From contig NZ_CP150218.1 of the NCBI RefSeq assembly GCF_037969875.1, positions 1,426,001 through 1,490,000 on the forward strand: a stretch of DNA of 64,000 bases, read 5' to 3'. The DNA comes from Paenibacillus sp. FSL R7-0337 (GTDB lineage Bacteria > Bacillota > Bacilli > Paenibacillales > Paenibacillaceae). Positions 18,339-28,332 of the stretch are shown here, piece after piece. Within the stretch, counting starts at the first letter, position 1, and each line of letters begins with the position of its first letter. The notes under the pieces were generated by a model. That model did no database searches, was not told where the DNA came from, and worked only from the letters and a program-made list of their open reading frames with translations. The translations under genes were made by a program, and so were the position numbers.

Positions 18339-19916
18339 TTACAAACCAAGATATTCCTTAATTCCTGCTACAATCTCCCGCGCGAGGTTATCCTGCATCT
18401 GTTCGCTGTACAGGGCTGCTTCATCTCCCGGATTGGTCAGATACCCCGCCTCCAGCAGAATTGCAGGCATCCGGGTCTCCCGGGTAACATGCAGGCTCTT
18501 TGAGCGCACTCCATTGTCTTTGAGGCCGGTTCCCGTGACCAGATGCTTTTGCATAATCTCGGCAAGCGGCAGGCTCTCACTGCGGCTATAGTACGTCTCA
18601 CTGCCATTCACTTTGCTCCTGTTTGGATAGGATACATCTAATGAATTGGCATGAAGGGATACGAACAGCGTGGCATTCGCTGCTTGGGCAATGTTCACAC
18701 GATCCTGGAGACCCAGAGTGATATCCGAAGTACGGGTGTAGATGACATCGGCCCAGCCTTCCTGTGTCAGAATAGCTCCGGCTTTCAGGATAACTGCGAG
18801 ATTAAAGGTTTTTTCCAGCTTGCCGGTAAGACTGACCGCACCCGATTGCTTGCCCCCATGTCCGGCATCCAGCGCAATAATCGGTCTTCCGGAAAACACA
18901 GGATTCACGGGTGTTCCGGTCCCGCTACCCGTTGCATTGAGATCTATTGTGACTAATCCCGTACTCTCATCCGTACTTACCTGATAATTCTGGTAACCTG
19001 TAGTCTGGATTACGAACCTGACCGTCGAGGGACTGGTGCTGAACAACGCATAGCGTATTTCAGACACAAGCGGGTAGCCGCTCACATCCAGCTTGCCCTG
19101 CGGACTTCCTCCCGTGGATACGCCCGGGAAGCTCCCGCTGAAATCAGGAGCAAATGCCGCTCCGGCAAAATCCACTACAATGCGGTCAGGTCCGGTAACT
19201 CTCGTAACTGTAGCCTTGGCTCCTCCCGCAGCGGCTACAATCAGCCGGTTCTCGCTGAATACCGCCCCTTTCACCACCGGTGATGTAGCTGGCGGAGTCG
19301 GAGTAACTATAACACTTCCGTCCAATTCCTCGAGAATCTCTGTGCCGCTCTGGGGCGGAGTGGTCGGTGCAGGAGACTCAACAGCCACTGGAGCGGCTCC
19401 GGTTGACACGGAGGGAGCTGCGGTGGCTGACGGCAGCGGATCTGAAGTGGCAGGGGCCGTCTCTGTTACCCCTCCGCTCAAATACACCGTCTTATCCGTA
19501 TTATCCCAGCCGACGCTAAGACCGAACTGCTCGCTGACAAAGCGGACAGGCACCAGTACCGTCCCGCCGTTCTGCTTGGGTGCAGCATTAAGTGTCAGGT
19601 TAACACCATCAGCTTGAGCGGTGGTGCTGCCGACTGCAAGCTGTACAGACTTGCCGTCCTGCTGGAGAGTTACCTTGCGGCTGCTTTGTTCCCACAGCAC
19701 TTTGAAGCCCAGATTCTCCACCACTACACGGACCGGAATCATAACGCTTCCATTCACATTCTCGAGGATTACCCCCTTAGGCAATGCAAGCTCCTTGCTG
19801 TCCATCACGATCTTACCGGGGTTTGTTCCGGCTGCCGCAGCTTTGTGGCCGGCGAATGACAGGAGGAGCAGTGGCAGCAGCAGTAGAAGCAACACCCGTT
19901 GTCCGACTTTCTTCAT
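18339..19916 (-). CDS. N-acetylmuramoyl-L-alanine amidase, paralogue of the adjacent gene
   Basis: This 525-residue protein shares the order signal peptide, Cu_amine_oxidN1-like domain (about 38-150), AMIN-like domain and Amidase_3 domain (about 345-523) with its neighbour. The catalytic motifs are LDAGHGGKQSGAV, GKLEKTFNLA, SLHANS and LLEAGYLTN. It differs mainly by a longer Pro/Thr/Ser linker (about 155-200) that may span more of the wall. About 200 bp separate it from the next amidase gene, enough for an independent promoter. Confidence 0.95.
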   Translation of the reverse strand: MKKVGQRVLLLLLLPLLLLSFAGHKAAAAGTNPGKIVMDSKELALPKGVILENVNGSVMIPVRVVVENLGFKVLWEQSSRKVTLQQDGKSVQLAVGSTTAQADGVNLTLNAAPKQNGGTVLVPVRFVSEQFGLSVGWDNTDKTVYLSGGVTETAPATSDPLPSATAAPSVSTGAAPVAVESPAPTTPPQSGTEILEELDGSVIVTPTPPATSPVVKGAVFSENRLIVAAAGGAKATVTRVTGPDRIVVDFAGAAFAPDFSGSFPGVSTGGSPQGKLDVSGYPLVSEIRYALFSTSPSTVRFVIQTTGYQNYQVSTDESTGLVTIDLNATGSGTGTPVNPVFSGRPIIALDAGHGGKQSGAVSLTGKLEKTFNLAVILKAGAILTQEGWADVIYTRTSDITLGLQDRVNIAQAANATLFVSLHANSLDVSYPNRSKVNGSETYYSRSESLPLAEIMQKHLVTGTGLKDNGVRSKSLHVTRETRMPAILLEAGYLTNPGDEAALYSEQMQDNLAREIVAGIKEYLGL

Positions 19917-20017
19917 CCTTTCCTCTCCTTTGGTCCATTGATAGATTTGCAGATAAGATTAAGACGACACTAACCCCCAAAAGTTGCCTTCGCAGGCAAT
20001 AATATCTCGATTATAGC

Positions 20018-20057
20018 AAAAAAACTTCTATTTCCGACACCCGGAAATAGAAGTTTT
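20018..20057 (-). terminator. Terminator after leuCD
   Basis: A 16-bp perfect stem (AAAACTTCTATTTCCG and its complement, 5-nt loop) lies 50 bp beyond leuD. On the minus strand it is followed by a run of seven Ts. Because the stem itself ends in A/T runs it could also work on plus, but no plus-strand gene enters it. Confidence 0.9.
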
Positions 20058-20106
20058 GTGTAAATATAAGAATAAATATGCTTCACCCGTTAACTTATCT
20101 TATCTC

Positions 20107-20709
20107 TTAGGCAAAAAGCTTAGCTGCATGTCGCTCTTCATAAGCGGCAATCTCATCGGCATGCTGAAGTGTCAAGCCGATATCATCCAGCCCCTGCAGC
20201 AAGAACTGCCGGCGGTGCTCATCCAGTTCAAAGGTGATAGCAAGACCATACTCATCACTCAGCTTATTGTTCTCCAGATCCACAGTAAGCGTGTAGCTTT
20301 CATGCTCGGCCGTGCGGCTGAACAGATCGTCTACCTGGGTCTCCGAGAGCTTGATCGGCAAAATGCCGTTCTTGAAGCAGTTATTATAGAAGATGTCGGC
20401 ATAGGATGGTGCTATGACCACTCTGAACCCGTAATCCATGATGGCCCAAGGAGCATGCTCCCGGGAGGAGCCGCAGCCGAAATTCGCGCGGGAGATCAGT
20501 ACAGAAGCTCCCTCATAACGCGGTTTGTTCATCTCAAATGCCGGATTGTCATTTCCCGCTTCATCAAAACGCCATTCGTAGAAGAGAAATTGGCCAAAGC
20601 CTGTGCGCTCGATCCGTTTCAGAAACTGCTTGGGAATAATCGCATCCGTATCTACATTAACCCGGTCTACCGGGGCTACAATTCCTGTTAACTTCTTGAA
20701 TTCTTCCAT
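20107..20709 (-). CDS. leuD: 3-isopropylmalate dehydratase small subunit
   Basis: LeuD pairs with LeuC to isomerise 2-isopropylmalate to 3-isopropylmalate in leucine synthesis. The 200-residue product carries the swivelling-domain signature [22 protein letters not shown] and begins [26 protein letters not shown], as in the family. It lies 25 bp downstream of leuC on the same strand with a ribosome-binding site in the gap. Confidence 0.97.
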   Translation of the reverse strand: MEEFKKLTGIVAPVDRVNVDTDAIIPKQFLKRIERTGFGQFLFYEWRFDEAGNDNPAFEMNKPRYEGASVLISRANFGCGSSREHAPWAIMDYGFRVVIAPSYADIFYNNCFKNGILPIKLSETQVDDLFSRTAEHESYTLTVDLENNKLSDEYGLAITFELDEHRRQFLLQGLDDIGLTLQHADEIAAYEERHAAKLFA

Positions 20710-20734
20710 TTGCTGTATCCTCCTGCTCTCTCAA

Positions 20735-22159
20735 TTATGAGTTGACGGCTTCCGTCTTGTAGTTCCAGTCACGCACATCCGTGAAGCGTCCTTTGATGGC
20801 TGCCGCAGCCGCCATGGCAGGAGAGACCAGATGTGTGCGTCCGCCGCGTCCCTGGCGTCCTTCGAAGTTACGGTTGGAGGTAGAGGCGCAGCGCTGTCCC
20901 GGCTGCAGAACATCCGGATTCATCGCCAGGCACATACTGCATCCAGCTTCACGCCATTCAAATCCTGCTTCGGTGAATACTTTGTCCAGACCTTCCTTCT
21001 CGGCCTGCATCTTCACGCGCCCGGAGCCTGGCACCACGATCGCTGTAACCTTGTCAGATACCTTATGGCCTTTGGCTACTTCAGCCGCGGCCCGCAGATC
21101 CTCAATCCGGCCGTTAGTGCAGGAGCCGATGAAGACATAATCAATTCCAATCTCGGAGATCGGCGTACCCGGAGCCAGATCCATATATTCAAGCGCCTTC
21201 TCGGCGGCTTTGCGTTCATTCTCGGTAGTGAAATCAGCAGGATTCGGCACGGTGGAGTTGATATCCGTTCCCATACCAGGGCTGGTGCCCCAGGTAACCT
21301 GCGGGATAAGTGTTTCTACATCGAATTCCACCACAGTATCATACTGGGCACCTTCGTCACTAACAAGGCCCTTCCAGGTCTCAACGGCGGCATCATACGC
21401 TTCACCCTGCGGCACATATTGGCGTCCGCGCAGATAACTGAAGGTGGTCTCATCCGGTGCAATCAGGCCCGCTCTGGCTCCGCCTTCGATCGACATGTTG
21501 CAGACGGTCATACGCTCTTCCATCGACAGCTCACGGATCGCTTCGCCGGTATATTCGATAACATAGCCAGTCGCAAAGTCCGTTCCGTATTTGGCAATTA
21601 CGCCGAGAATCATATCCTTGGCGGTCACTCCCGGATTACGGCTGCCGGTGAAGCGAACCTCCATGGTCTTTGCCTTGGACTGCTGCAGACACTGGGTGGC
21701 CAGCACATGCTCAACTTCGCTGGTGCCGATCCCGAAGGCCAGTGCACCGAAGGCTCCGTGTGTGGAGGTATGGCTGTCTCCGCAGACAATCGTCTTGCCG
21801 GGATGGGTCAGGCCAATCTCAGGACCCATGACGTGAACGACACCTTGGTCAATATCATTCAGGTCAAACAATCTTACGCCGAAATCACGGCAGTTCTGCG
21901 AAAGCGTATCAATCTGCTGCTTGGAGATCGGATCGGTAATATTAAAACGGTCCTTGGTAGGCACGTTATGATCCATTGTGGCAAAGGTAAGTCCCGGACG
22001 GCGGACCGGACGGCCGCTCAGGCGAAGTCCTTCAAACGCCTGCGGGGAAGTCACTTCATGAACCAGATGAAGATCGATATAAATAATGCTCGGCTTGCCT
22101 TCTTCCTGATGAATAACGTGATTGTCCCAAATCTTCTCAAACATTGTCTTATTGCCCAT
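20735..22159 (-). CDS. leuC: 3-isopropylmalate dehydratase large subunit
   Basis: The ATG at 22159 is preferred because GAGGTG precedes it at normal distance; an in-frame GTG 9 bp upstream overlaps that site. The 474-residue enzyme has the aconitase-type iron-sulphur cysteines in [12 protein letters not shown] and [11 protein letters not shown] and the motif [21 protein letters not shown]. It forms the leuCD operon. I searched the 160 bp upstream for a T-box, as precedes leucine operons elsewhere, and found none. leuA, leuB and ilv genes are not in this window. Confidence 0.97.
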   Translation of the reverse strand: MGNKTMFEKIWDNHVIHQEEGKPSIIYIDLHLVHEVTSPQAFEGLRLSGRPVRRPGLTFATMDHNVPTKDRFNITDPISKQQIDTLSQNCRDFGVRLFDLNDIDQGVVHVMGPEIGLTHPGKTIVCGDSHTSTHGAFGALAFGIGTSEVEHVLATQCLQQSKAKTMEVRFTGSRNPGVTAKDMILGVIAKYGTDFATGYVIEYTGEAIRELSMEERMTVCNMSIEGGARAGLIAPDETTFSYLRGRQYVPQGEAYDAAVETWKGLVSDEGAQYDTVVEFDVETLIPQVTWGTSPGMGTDINSTVPNPADFTTENERKAAEKALEYMDLAPGTPISEIGIDYVFIGSCTNGRIEDLRAAAEVAKGHKVSDKVTAIVVPGSGRVKMQAEKEGLDKVFTEAGFEWREAGCSMCLAMNPDVLQPGQRCASTSNRNFEGRQGRGGRTHLVSPAMAAAAAIKGRFTDVRDWNYKTEAVNS

Positions 22160-22328
22160 GAATTTCACCTCATATAGTAGAATCGTTCCTATGAAGAGAG
22201 CGTGGAGTCTCTCTTGAATGTTCTAAATATAACATCGGTGCGTTTATAATTCCAAGATATGATTTCTATAGCGCTGATAGGCTGTACCTATGAGACACAA
22301 GATTATAACAAAAGGCTCTTGCAGGATT

Positions 22329-23078
22329 TCACTTCCTAATATTCATACCCTCACTAACCTTCTGAAGGAACTTGTCCAGCACCAGAGACCTTTTCCGCCT
22401 GCTTAAGGGAAGCAAGGTTCCATCATCAAGACGAATTTCAATATCATCAACCGAAAAAATATATTGAATATTTACTATACAAGTTCTATGTATATCAACA
22501 AAACCCTGCTCGCTATATTGCGCTATTAAATCTATAAATTTAAATCCGTGCAATAAGTAGGTTCTCCTTTTGGTATGTAAATAGCTTTTCCTGTTTACAC
22601 TTCCAAAAAACATTATATCATTCAAGGGAACTTTGATTAACGCTCTTTTATCGCCTGTGATGTTAACTTTAAAAACTTGAAGTTGCGGGTTATCATCTTT
22701 TATAGCAGTTACCACACGATCTATTATTAAAAATAATCTTTCGTTCATGAGTCTTTTAGGTAAAAAACCGCTTATATCATACTGGAAGGTATTTAAAACC
22801 TCTTGTTCGGAAGAAGTAACAAATACCAGCTTGAATTTTTTATCGAAAAGGCGCAGTTTTCTCGCCACTTCTTTCCCATCCATTAGCGGCAAGTCTAACT
22901 CCAAAAAAATGATATTGTAATACGAATGATATTGCTCAAAATCATCAATTAGTTTTTTACCATTTGTATAAGTGTAGATGGTTGTATTGACTTTTAGCCT
23001 TTTGAATATTCTTTTTGCTTCAGATACAATGCTATTCAAAAATTTAATATCATCATCACAAAATGCAACATTTAGCAT
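22329..23078 (-). CDS. LytTR-family response regulator with Glu at the phospho-acceptor site
   Basis: The 249-residue protein has a receiver domain (about 1-125) and a LytTR DNA-binding domain (about 140-240; DIMFFGSVNRKSYLHTKRR, then RTCIVNIQYIFSVD). The acidic pocket (FCDDD), the switch Thr (VFVTSS) and the Lys (FLPKR) are intact. The residue that aligns with the phosphorylated Asp is Glu60 in IIFLELDLP, where relatives have FLD; the codon on the minus strand is GAG. This could mimic the phosphorylated state. No histidine kinase of the AgrC/ComD type is adjacent. LytTR regulators commonly switch on bacteriocin operons, and a RiPP operon lies about 5 kb away. Confidence 0.92.
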   Translation of the reverse strand: MLNVAFCDDDIKFLNSIVSEAKRIFKRLKVNTTIYTYTNGKKLIDDFEQYHSYYNIIFLELDLPLMDGKEVARKLRLFDKKFKLVFVTSSEQEVLNTFQYDISGFLPKRLMNERLFLIIDRVVTAIKDDNPQLQVFKVNITGDKRALIKVPLNDIMFFGSVNRKSYLHTKRRTYLLHGFKFIDLIAQYSEQGFVDIHRTCIVNIQYIFSVDDIEIRLDDGTLLPLSRRKRSLVLDKFLQKVSEGMNIRK

Positions 23079-23254
23079 TCAACCACTACCCTTCATTATT
23101 TTTGTGGCATTAAATTTGGTTCGAGTCGAATCTATTTTTCTTCATCCATCTGCCATTCTTACCATATTTTCCTTATAATAATAGCATAAAATCAGAATCA
23201 ACATTGGTCAAGATACTAGTCATAATTAAAGATTCTTAAGGAGGTTTTTTTAGA

Positions 23255-23929
23255 TTGAAGAGTAAAATTTTGCTCATTGATGATGAACCAGGAATTATCT
23301 CTATTCTGAAGAATTACTTTGAGTCATCCGGTTATCAGGTATATTCAGCTCTTAGCGGAAATGAAGCGCTTGAAAGAGTCCATTGTCAGCCCGATATTAT
23401 CCTGCTTGATATCAATATGCCAGACATCGATGGTATTACAGTTTGTCAGCGAATTCGCAAGTATATTTCCTGTCCAATCCTTTTTCTAACGGCTAGAGTT
23501 GAAAGTAAGGATAAAATTTTCGGTTTTCGCGCAGGAGCAGATGACTATATCCTCAAGCCCTTTGATATTGATGAATTGGGGGCAAGAGTAGAAGCCCATT
23601 TACGTCGCGAAAATCGTATGCATAAGCAATCTATAATCCGTTTTTTTGGAGATCTTACCGTAAATTATTCTAACAGGGAAGTTTCTGTCTCCAGTTTTGT
23701 TGTACCACTGTCAAAGAGAGAATTTGAAATTGTAGAACTGCTTTCCATGAATGCCGGGCAAGTTTTTGACCGCGAACACATTTATGAAGCCATTTGGGGA
23801 ACTGACGGAGAAGGAAGCAGCGATACGATTATGGAACATATTCGTAAAGTTCGGGCGAAACTCGCGGTATTTACTCAGAAAAGCTACATTGATACGGTAT
23901 GGGGGGTAGGCTATAAATGGAACGGATAA
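23255..23929 (+). CDS. OmpR-family response regulator of the ABC-transporter module
   Basis: The gene starts at TTG, supported by GGAGG at good distance upstream. The 224-residue product has a receiver domain (IDDEPG, phospho-acceptor Asp in ILLDINMPDIDG, Lys in LKPFDI) and a winged-helix C-terminal domain (about 125-222; SKREFEIVELLSMNAGQVFDREHIYEAIWG). The kinase gene overlaps it by 13 bp. With the kinase and the downstream ATPase/permease it forms a BceRS-BceAB-like or lantibiotic-resistance-like arrangement. Confidence 0.93.
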   Translation: MKSKILLIDDEPGIISILKNYFESSGYQVYSALSGNEALERVHCQPDIILLDINMPDIDGITVCQRIRKYISCPILFLTARVESKDKIFGFRAGADDYILKPFDIDELGARVEAHLRRENRMHKQSIIRFFGDLTVNYSNREVSVSSFVVPLSKREFEIVELLSMNAGQVFDREHIYEAIWGTDGEGSSDTIMEHIRKVRAKLAVFTQKSYIDTVWGVGYKWNG

Positions 23930-25065
23930 ACCATATGAGTTTAAAAAAAGCATTCTTTTTTCTATCGGCCATATTTTTACTTATCGCTTTGCTCCTGAGC
24001 GTCATATCAATTTGGGGGATCAGCGAAATTTTCAGGCATTACGGGCCGTCTATTGAATTAAAGATGGATGGCAATGATGTCAGAGCCACACCAGTGCCCC
24101 CAGAACCTGCTTACCCGGCATGGTATCACATTTTTAGCATCCTGCAATTTGCGCTTCCCACTCTATATGTACTAACAGGATTATTTTTAGCTGATTGGCT
24201 TTTTTATCGGATTAAGCTTAAAATGCCCCTGGCCGCTCTGCAAAATGGAGCCCGGCAAATTATGCACAACAACCTGGACTTCTCGATTGCATCTTCTGCA
24301 AGTGATGAGCTTGGACAGCTCTGTGACGCATTTGAAACGATGCGATGTGAGCTTCTGAAAAACAACAGGGAACTGTGGCGGCAAACTGAGGAGCGAAAGA
24401 GGTTAAATGCTGCTTTTTCTCATGACTTGCGAAATCCCGTAACCGTAATCAAAGGCTCGGTAAAGCTGCTTAAAAAGGGAATAACAAGTGGAAAACAAAC
24501 AAAAGAAGAGATCGGTGATACACTTTCATTACTTGAAGAGTATTCCGGCAGGATTGAAGCTTTTATAGAAACGATGAGCAGTGCCCAGAGATTAGAGGAA
24601 ATGCAATGCAATTCAAAACAGGTTCAGTGGTCGGCTCTAATCCAAGAGCTTTCGGTAAGTCTGACGATATTACGTAAAGACAAGAAGCTTAATCTGCATG
24701 ATAATAACGTCAACAAAAACGAGTGGATTTGGGTTGATCGGTCCATTGTTTATAATGTGGCAGAAAATCTCGTTTCGAATGCCGTCCGGTACGCCCGTAA
24801 GCAAATTAGTGTTGCTGTCACCTGCGATGATTCCAGTATGATTCTTACTGTTCAGGATGATAGTGAAGGCTATTCTCAGAATATGTTAACCCGCGGTACA
24901 GAACCGTTTTTACGCGGAGATCATCCTTCTGGGGATTCAGGGCATTTTGGGATGGGACTGTACATTTGCCGGCTGCTCTGTGAAAAACACGGAGGCACCC
25001 TAGCCTTACAAAATACAGAGAATGGTGCAATGGCAACGGCTTCATTTAATATTTTGAAATCTTGA
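23917..25065 (+). CDS. Sensor histidine kinase of the ABC-transporter module
   Basis: The 382-residue kinase has two membrane segments (about 15-37 and 78-100) flanking a short extracellular loop of about 40 residues, then a HAMP-like linker (about 100-150), a HisKA domain with FSHDLRNPVTVIKG and a HATPase domain (ENLVSNAVRYARKQI, GHFGMGLYICRLLCEKHGG). The short loop argues against direct ligand binding by a large sensor domain. Such kinases often sense peptide antibiotics through their cognate ABC transporter. An alternative start is the ATG at 23935. Confidence 0.92.
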   Translation: MERINHMSLKKAFFFLSAIFLLIALLLSVISIWGISEIFRHYGPSIELKMDGNDVRATPVPPEPAYPAWYHIFSILQFALPTLYVLTGLFLADWLFYRIKLKMPLAALQNGARQIMHNNLDFSIASSASDELGQLCDAFETMRCELLKNNRELWRQTEERKRLNAAFSHDLRNPVTVIKGSVKLLKKGITSGKQTKEEIGDTLSLLEEYSGRIEAFIETMSSAQRLEEMQCNSKQVQWSALIQELSVSLTILRKDKKLNLHDNNVNKNEWIWVDRSIVYNVAENLVSNAVRYARKQISVAVTCDDSSMILTVQDDSEGYSQNMLTRGTEPFLRGDHPSGDSGHFGMGLYICRLLCEKHGGTLALQNTENGAMATASFNILKS

Positions 25066-25090
25066 GCATTTTTTGAGATTTATATTCTAC

Positions 25091-25118
25091 ACTCTCCTTA
25101 TTAATGGAAAAGGAGAGT
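25091..25118 (+). promoter_or_regulatory. Hairpin that buries the ribosome-binding site of the ATPase gene
   Basis: ACTCTCCTT (25091-25099) is perfectly complementary to AAGGAGAGT (25110-25118), giving a 9-bp stem with a 10-nt loop. The right arm contains the only ribosome-binding site of the ATPase start at 25124. The fold would lower initiation unless the stem is opened, for example by coupling to upstream translation. The regulatory role is inference. Confidence 0.55.
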
Positions 25119-25123
25119 TGTGT

Positions 25124-25798
25124 ATGTATATTGAGGCAAAAGACCTTTCAAAACTTTATGGCAACGGCGAAAACAGTGTCATTGCCCTTAATCATGTTAA
25201 TTTAGAAATTGCGCCTGGAGATTTCATTTCCTTTATGGGGCCTTCGGGTAGCGGGAAGAGCACATTGCTTCATCTGTTAAGCGGTCTGGACAAACCTTCA
25301 TCCGGCAGTGTTATCTACGATGAGAAAGATATCTACCTCACCAGTGACAAGGAGCTTTCCGCTTTTCGTCGCCAGAAAATCGGATTTATTTTTCAACAAT
25401 TCAACCTCTTACCTGTCCTGACCGCAAGGGAAAATATTATCATGCCTCTGCTGTTGGACAAACGCCAGGTGGATGAGGCTTATCTTAAAGACCTAACAGA
25501 TATGCTTGGAATCAAAAGTCGAATGACCCACTTGCCCAGCGAACTCTCTGGTGGCCAGCAGCAACGTGTCGCCATTGCCCGAGCACTAATTACAAAACCT
25601 GACATTGTCTTTGCTGACGAACCCACGGGAAACTTGGATAGTAAAAGCGGCAACGAGGTTATGAGTTTACTCTATGATATTTGGCGTACGATGTGCAAAA
25701 CCCTTGTGGTTATTACCCATGACAACCAGATCGCACGCATGGCGGAACGACAATTTGTTATTGTAGACGGCCTCCTTTCGGAGGTGGCGGCGAAATGA
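25124..25798 (+). CDS. ABC transporter ATP-binding protein (MacB/BceA type)
   Basis: From the ATG at 25124 the product is 224 residues, a standard stand-alone ATPase. Walker A is GPSGSGKST, the Q-loop FQQFNLLP, the signature [15 protein letters not shown] and Walker [10 protein letters not shown], followed by the D-loop GNLDSKSG. It overlaps the permease start by 4 bp (ATGA). Closest by pattern are the LolD/MacB/BceA ATPases that power FtsX-type mechanotransmission or extraction of peptides from the membrane. In this setting it probably confers resistance to a peptide antibiotic, possibly the one made by the nearby RiPP operon. Confidence 0.94.
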   Translation: MYIEAKDLSKLYGNGENSVIALNHVNLEIAPGDFISFMGPSGSGKSTLLHLLSGLDKPSSGSVIYDEKDIYLTSDKELSAFRRQKIGFIFQQFNLLPVLTARENIIMPLLLDKRQVDEAYLKDLTDMLGIKSRMTHLPSELSGGQQQRVAIARALITKPDIVFADEPTGNLDSKSGNEVMSLLYDIWRTMCKTLVVITHDNQIARMAERQFVIVDGLLSEVAAK

Positions 25799-28278
25799 AA
25801 TCCTATCGTTCTCTTGTATGGAAAGAGTTGAATAACCAAAAGATCACTTCCGTCTTAATTTTAATTGCGATTATTCTATCTACAATTATGACTACGGTTA
25901 TCGGCCAATCCCTTGGTATATTAAGTGCTTTGCGTCAACAGCAGGCAGCAGCACTTAATGGCAACCGTTATGTTACTTTTCATCAACTTACACAAGAGCA
26001 AAAAGAGAAGCTTAACTTCGATAATAGATTGTCGTTCTCAGGTAGCTTTATGAATATCGGCACCTCAGTAATACCGAATACTAAACTTTCTATTTGGCTT
26101 CGTGAATATGAAGATGATACACTTTCAGTCTACCCATCCATAACACAACTTTCATCCGGACGCTTACCTCAGTCAACCCATGAAGTTGCCTTACCACAAG
26201 ATGCATTAAATCTATTGAATTTTTCCGGCAAACTTGGAGACCACATTACATTGCCGATCCGTATCTCGCTTATACGGGACGATCAGGCTCCCTTTGAATA
26301 TAAGACTACCTTCACTTTAACCGGCATTTTAAAAAGTAATTACTTAGGGTATGTATCCGGCGGTGTTAACGGTATTGCCGGTCAAGGAACAGCGGAACAG
26401 CTGCTGCCGAAAAAATACCAACTGTACTCCACAGATGTTCGTATGATAAACAAAAATCACTTCCAGAACACGGTTGATGATATCGCCGCTCAATTTGCTC
26501 TGCCTGAATATTGCATTCAGTACAACGACATCCTTCTAGCAGCAGTAGGTATTGATTACACCCATAAGAGCGATGACTCAGACAATGGTTCCGGTTTTCC
26601 CTTTATGGCCGTTGCAAGCGTTCTCGTTGGTACTCTTGTTCTTTTAGCCTCCGGTCTTGTAATTTATAACGTTTTGAAAATCTCTGTAACGAAACGCATC
26701 CGCGAATACGGTACATTACGCGCTCTTGGTGCGGAACGCAGTAAACTATATATATTAGTATCGCTACAGCTTGCCCTACTCTGTGGAATAGGTGTTCCTG
26801 CAGGGATCACTATTGGCATATTGTTTGCCAAAGGAATTACCATCTCCGCAACCAGCCTCTTGTCTCCGGACCTGTTTCTAACAAGTTCATCGGAAGAATT
26901 AGCCGTGTTGATAGCCAAAAATAGTTCCGGGAAAATACTTCCTCTGCTCATCAGTACAGTAATTACATTATTGTTTGCCTATCTTGCAGCATTCCCTGCC
27001 GCAAGATATGCGGCAAAGGTTTCTCCGACGCTCGCAATGTCAGGTCCGTCAATACGGGTTGGACGAAAAAATCGAAAGGCTCGGCGTATACGTTCCTTCG
27101 AAGCCTTCTACGCAAGAATGAATATGAAGCGAAATAAAGGCAGAACGACAATTACTATTTTATCATTATTTATGAGTATAACGGTATTTATAGCATTACA
27201 GAGTTTTTCCACATTATTGGACACGAGCACTGCCGTACAAAAAATGCATATTGGTGATTACTCCATTACCCATAAGACAACTGGTTTTTCTCCAGAAGTG
27301 GTGAAGGAACTCAAATCCTTAGCAGATATAACTTCCGTTTCCACCTTGAAATATAGCCTGTATACACAGGATAGCAAGGGGCAGATGCCAATTTCCACAT
27401 CTTTTTCACTACAGCCAGGCGAGGCGCTGCATATTATTGGTGTTGATGAAGATCGGTTAAAAATGATCGCACCGGCACTTACCCAACCGGAACTCCAGGA
27501 TTTAAAAGCAGGAAAAGCCTGTATTATCAAAAATCCCATCGCCATAAATTATGGAGATACCCGATTAAGCAGTACCTTAATTTCCGTAGGCGATAATATA
27601 TCTGTCAATAACTTGACGTTACAAGTTCTGCATGAAAGTAGTAATTCAATCACACTGGATAATGACGGATTTGTAAACGGGGTTCAAATCATTGTATATG
27701 ATACGATCTACGATCAGATTACAGGAACAATCAATTATTCGGAGTTATATCCTGTCTTGTCACCCAACGCTGATAAGGAAAATGTTGAGAAAGTTATTAC
27801 TCAAATAAGTGAACAAGCTGGAGGGGGCCAATGGCTTTCTTATCAAGATACAGATACACAGCTTGCAGAAAGCTATCAGCAGATCAAATGGTTAGCATGG
27901 GGATTGATTCTGTTTATCGGGCTTATAGGAATTCTAAATATAATTAATACCGTGTACACAAATATTCATACCCGTATTACTGAAATCGGGGTTCAGCGAG
28001 CGATAGGCATGAGCATTTCAAGCTTATACAAGACCTTCCTTTGGGAAGGCGCCTATTACGGACTTATCGCAGCTATCGCCGGTTCTATAGCAGGGTATTC
28101 ATGTTCAATCTTTGTAAGTGCTGCTAAAACAGACACCATAGAGCTTATCCCCGTTCCATTTCTCCCCATTATGGGAGCTGCATTTATTTCTATTGTGGTT
28201 TGCTTAACCGCAACATGTATTCCACTCCGCAAAATCGCAGACATGAGTATTGTGGATTCCATAGAGACCGTTGAATAG
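25795..28278 (+). CDS. FtsX-like ABC transporter permease, two FtsX modules
   Basis: The 827-residue permease has an N-terminal membrane segment (about 17-37), a large extracellular domain, a first FtsX module with three membrane segments (about 265-405), a further membrane segment (about 450-470), a second extracellular domain and a C-terminal FtsX module (about 695-815; GLIGILNIINTVYTNI, ITEIGVQRAIGMS). This eight-segment plan matches large efflux/resistance permeases rather than the ten-segment BceB form. It closes the regulator-kinase-ATPase-permease operon and ends at a shared terminator. Confidence 0.92.
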   Translation: MKSYRSLVWKELNNQKITSVLILIAIILSTIMTTVIGQSLGILSALRQQQAAALNGNRYVTFHQLTQEQKEKLNFDNRLSFSGSFMNIGTSVIPNTKLSIWLREYEDDTLSVYPSITQLSSGRLPQSTHEVALPQDALNLLNFSGKLGDHITLPIRISLIRDDQAPFEYKTTFTLTGILKSNYLGYVSGGVNGIAGQGTAEQLLPKKYQLYSTDVRMINKNHFQNTVDDIAAQFALPEYCIQYNDILLAAVGIDYTHKSDDSDNGSGFPFMAVASVLVGTLVLLASGLVIYNVLKISVTKRIREYGTLRALGAERSKLYILVSLQLALLCGIGVPAGITIGILFAKGITISATSLLSPDLFLTSSSEELAVLIAKNSSGKILPLLISTVITLLFAYLAAFPAARYAAKVSPTLAMSGPSIRVGRKNRKARRIRSFEAFYARMNMKRNKGRTTITILSLFMSITVFIALQSFSTLLDTSTAVQKMHIGDYSITHKTTGFSPEVVKELKSLADITSVSTLKYSLYTQDSKGQMPISTSFSLQPGEALHIIGVDEDRLKMIAPALTQPELQDLKAGKACIIKNPIAINYGDTRLSSTLISVGDNISVNNLTLQVLHESSNSITLDNDGFVNGVQIIVYDTIYDQITGTINYSELYPVLSPNADKENVEKVITQISEQAGGGQWLSYQDTDTQLAESYQQIKWLAWGLILFIGLIGILNIINTVYTNIHTRITEIGVQRAIGMSISSLYKTFLWEGAYYGLIAAIAGSIAGYSCSIFVSAAKTDTIELIPVPFLPIMGAAFISIVVCLTATCIPLRKIADMSIVDSIETVE

Positions 28279-28293
28279 CGGATGAACAAATTC

Positions 28294-28332
28294 AAAAATA
28301 CATCAGCAGAAATACTCCTGATGTATTTTTTA
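28294..28332. terminator. Bidirectional terminator between permease and RiPP operon
   Basis: AAAAATACATCAG and its exact complement form a 13-bp stem with an 11-nt loop. A/T runs on both sides give T tracts in either direction. It separates the convergent permease (plus) and subtilisin-like gene (minus), whose stop codon overlaps its right edge. Confidence 0.88.

Noticed and set aside
20831..22177. A 448-codon open frame on plus opposite leuC
   Set aside because: leuC on minus has full family motifs; the plus frame has none.
22160..22328. T-box upstream of leuCD
   Set aside because: No GGTGG-ACC T-box sequence and no terminator were seen in the 170 bp upstream.
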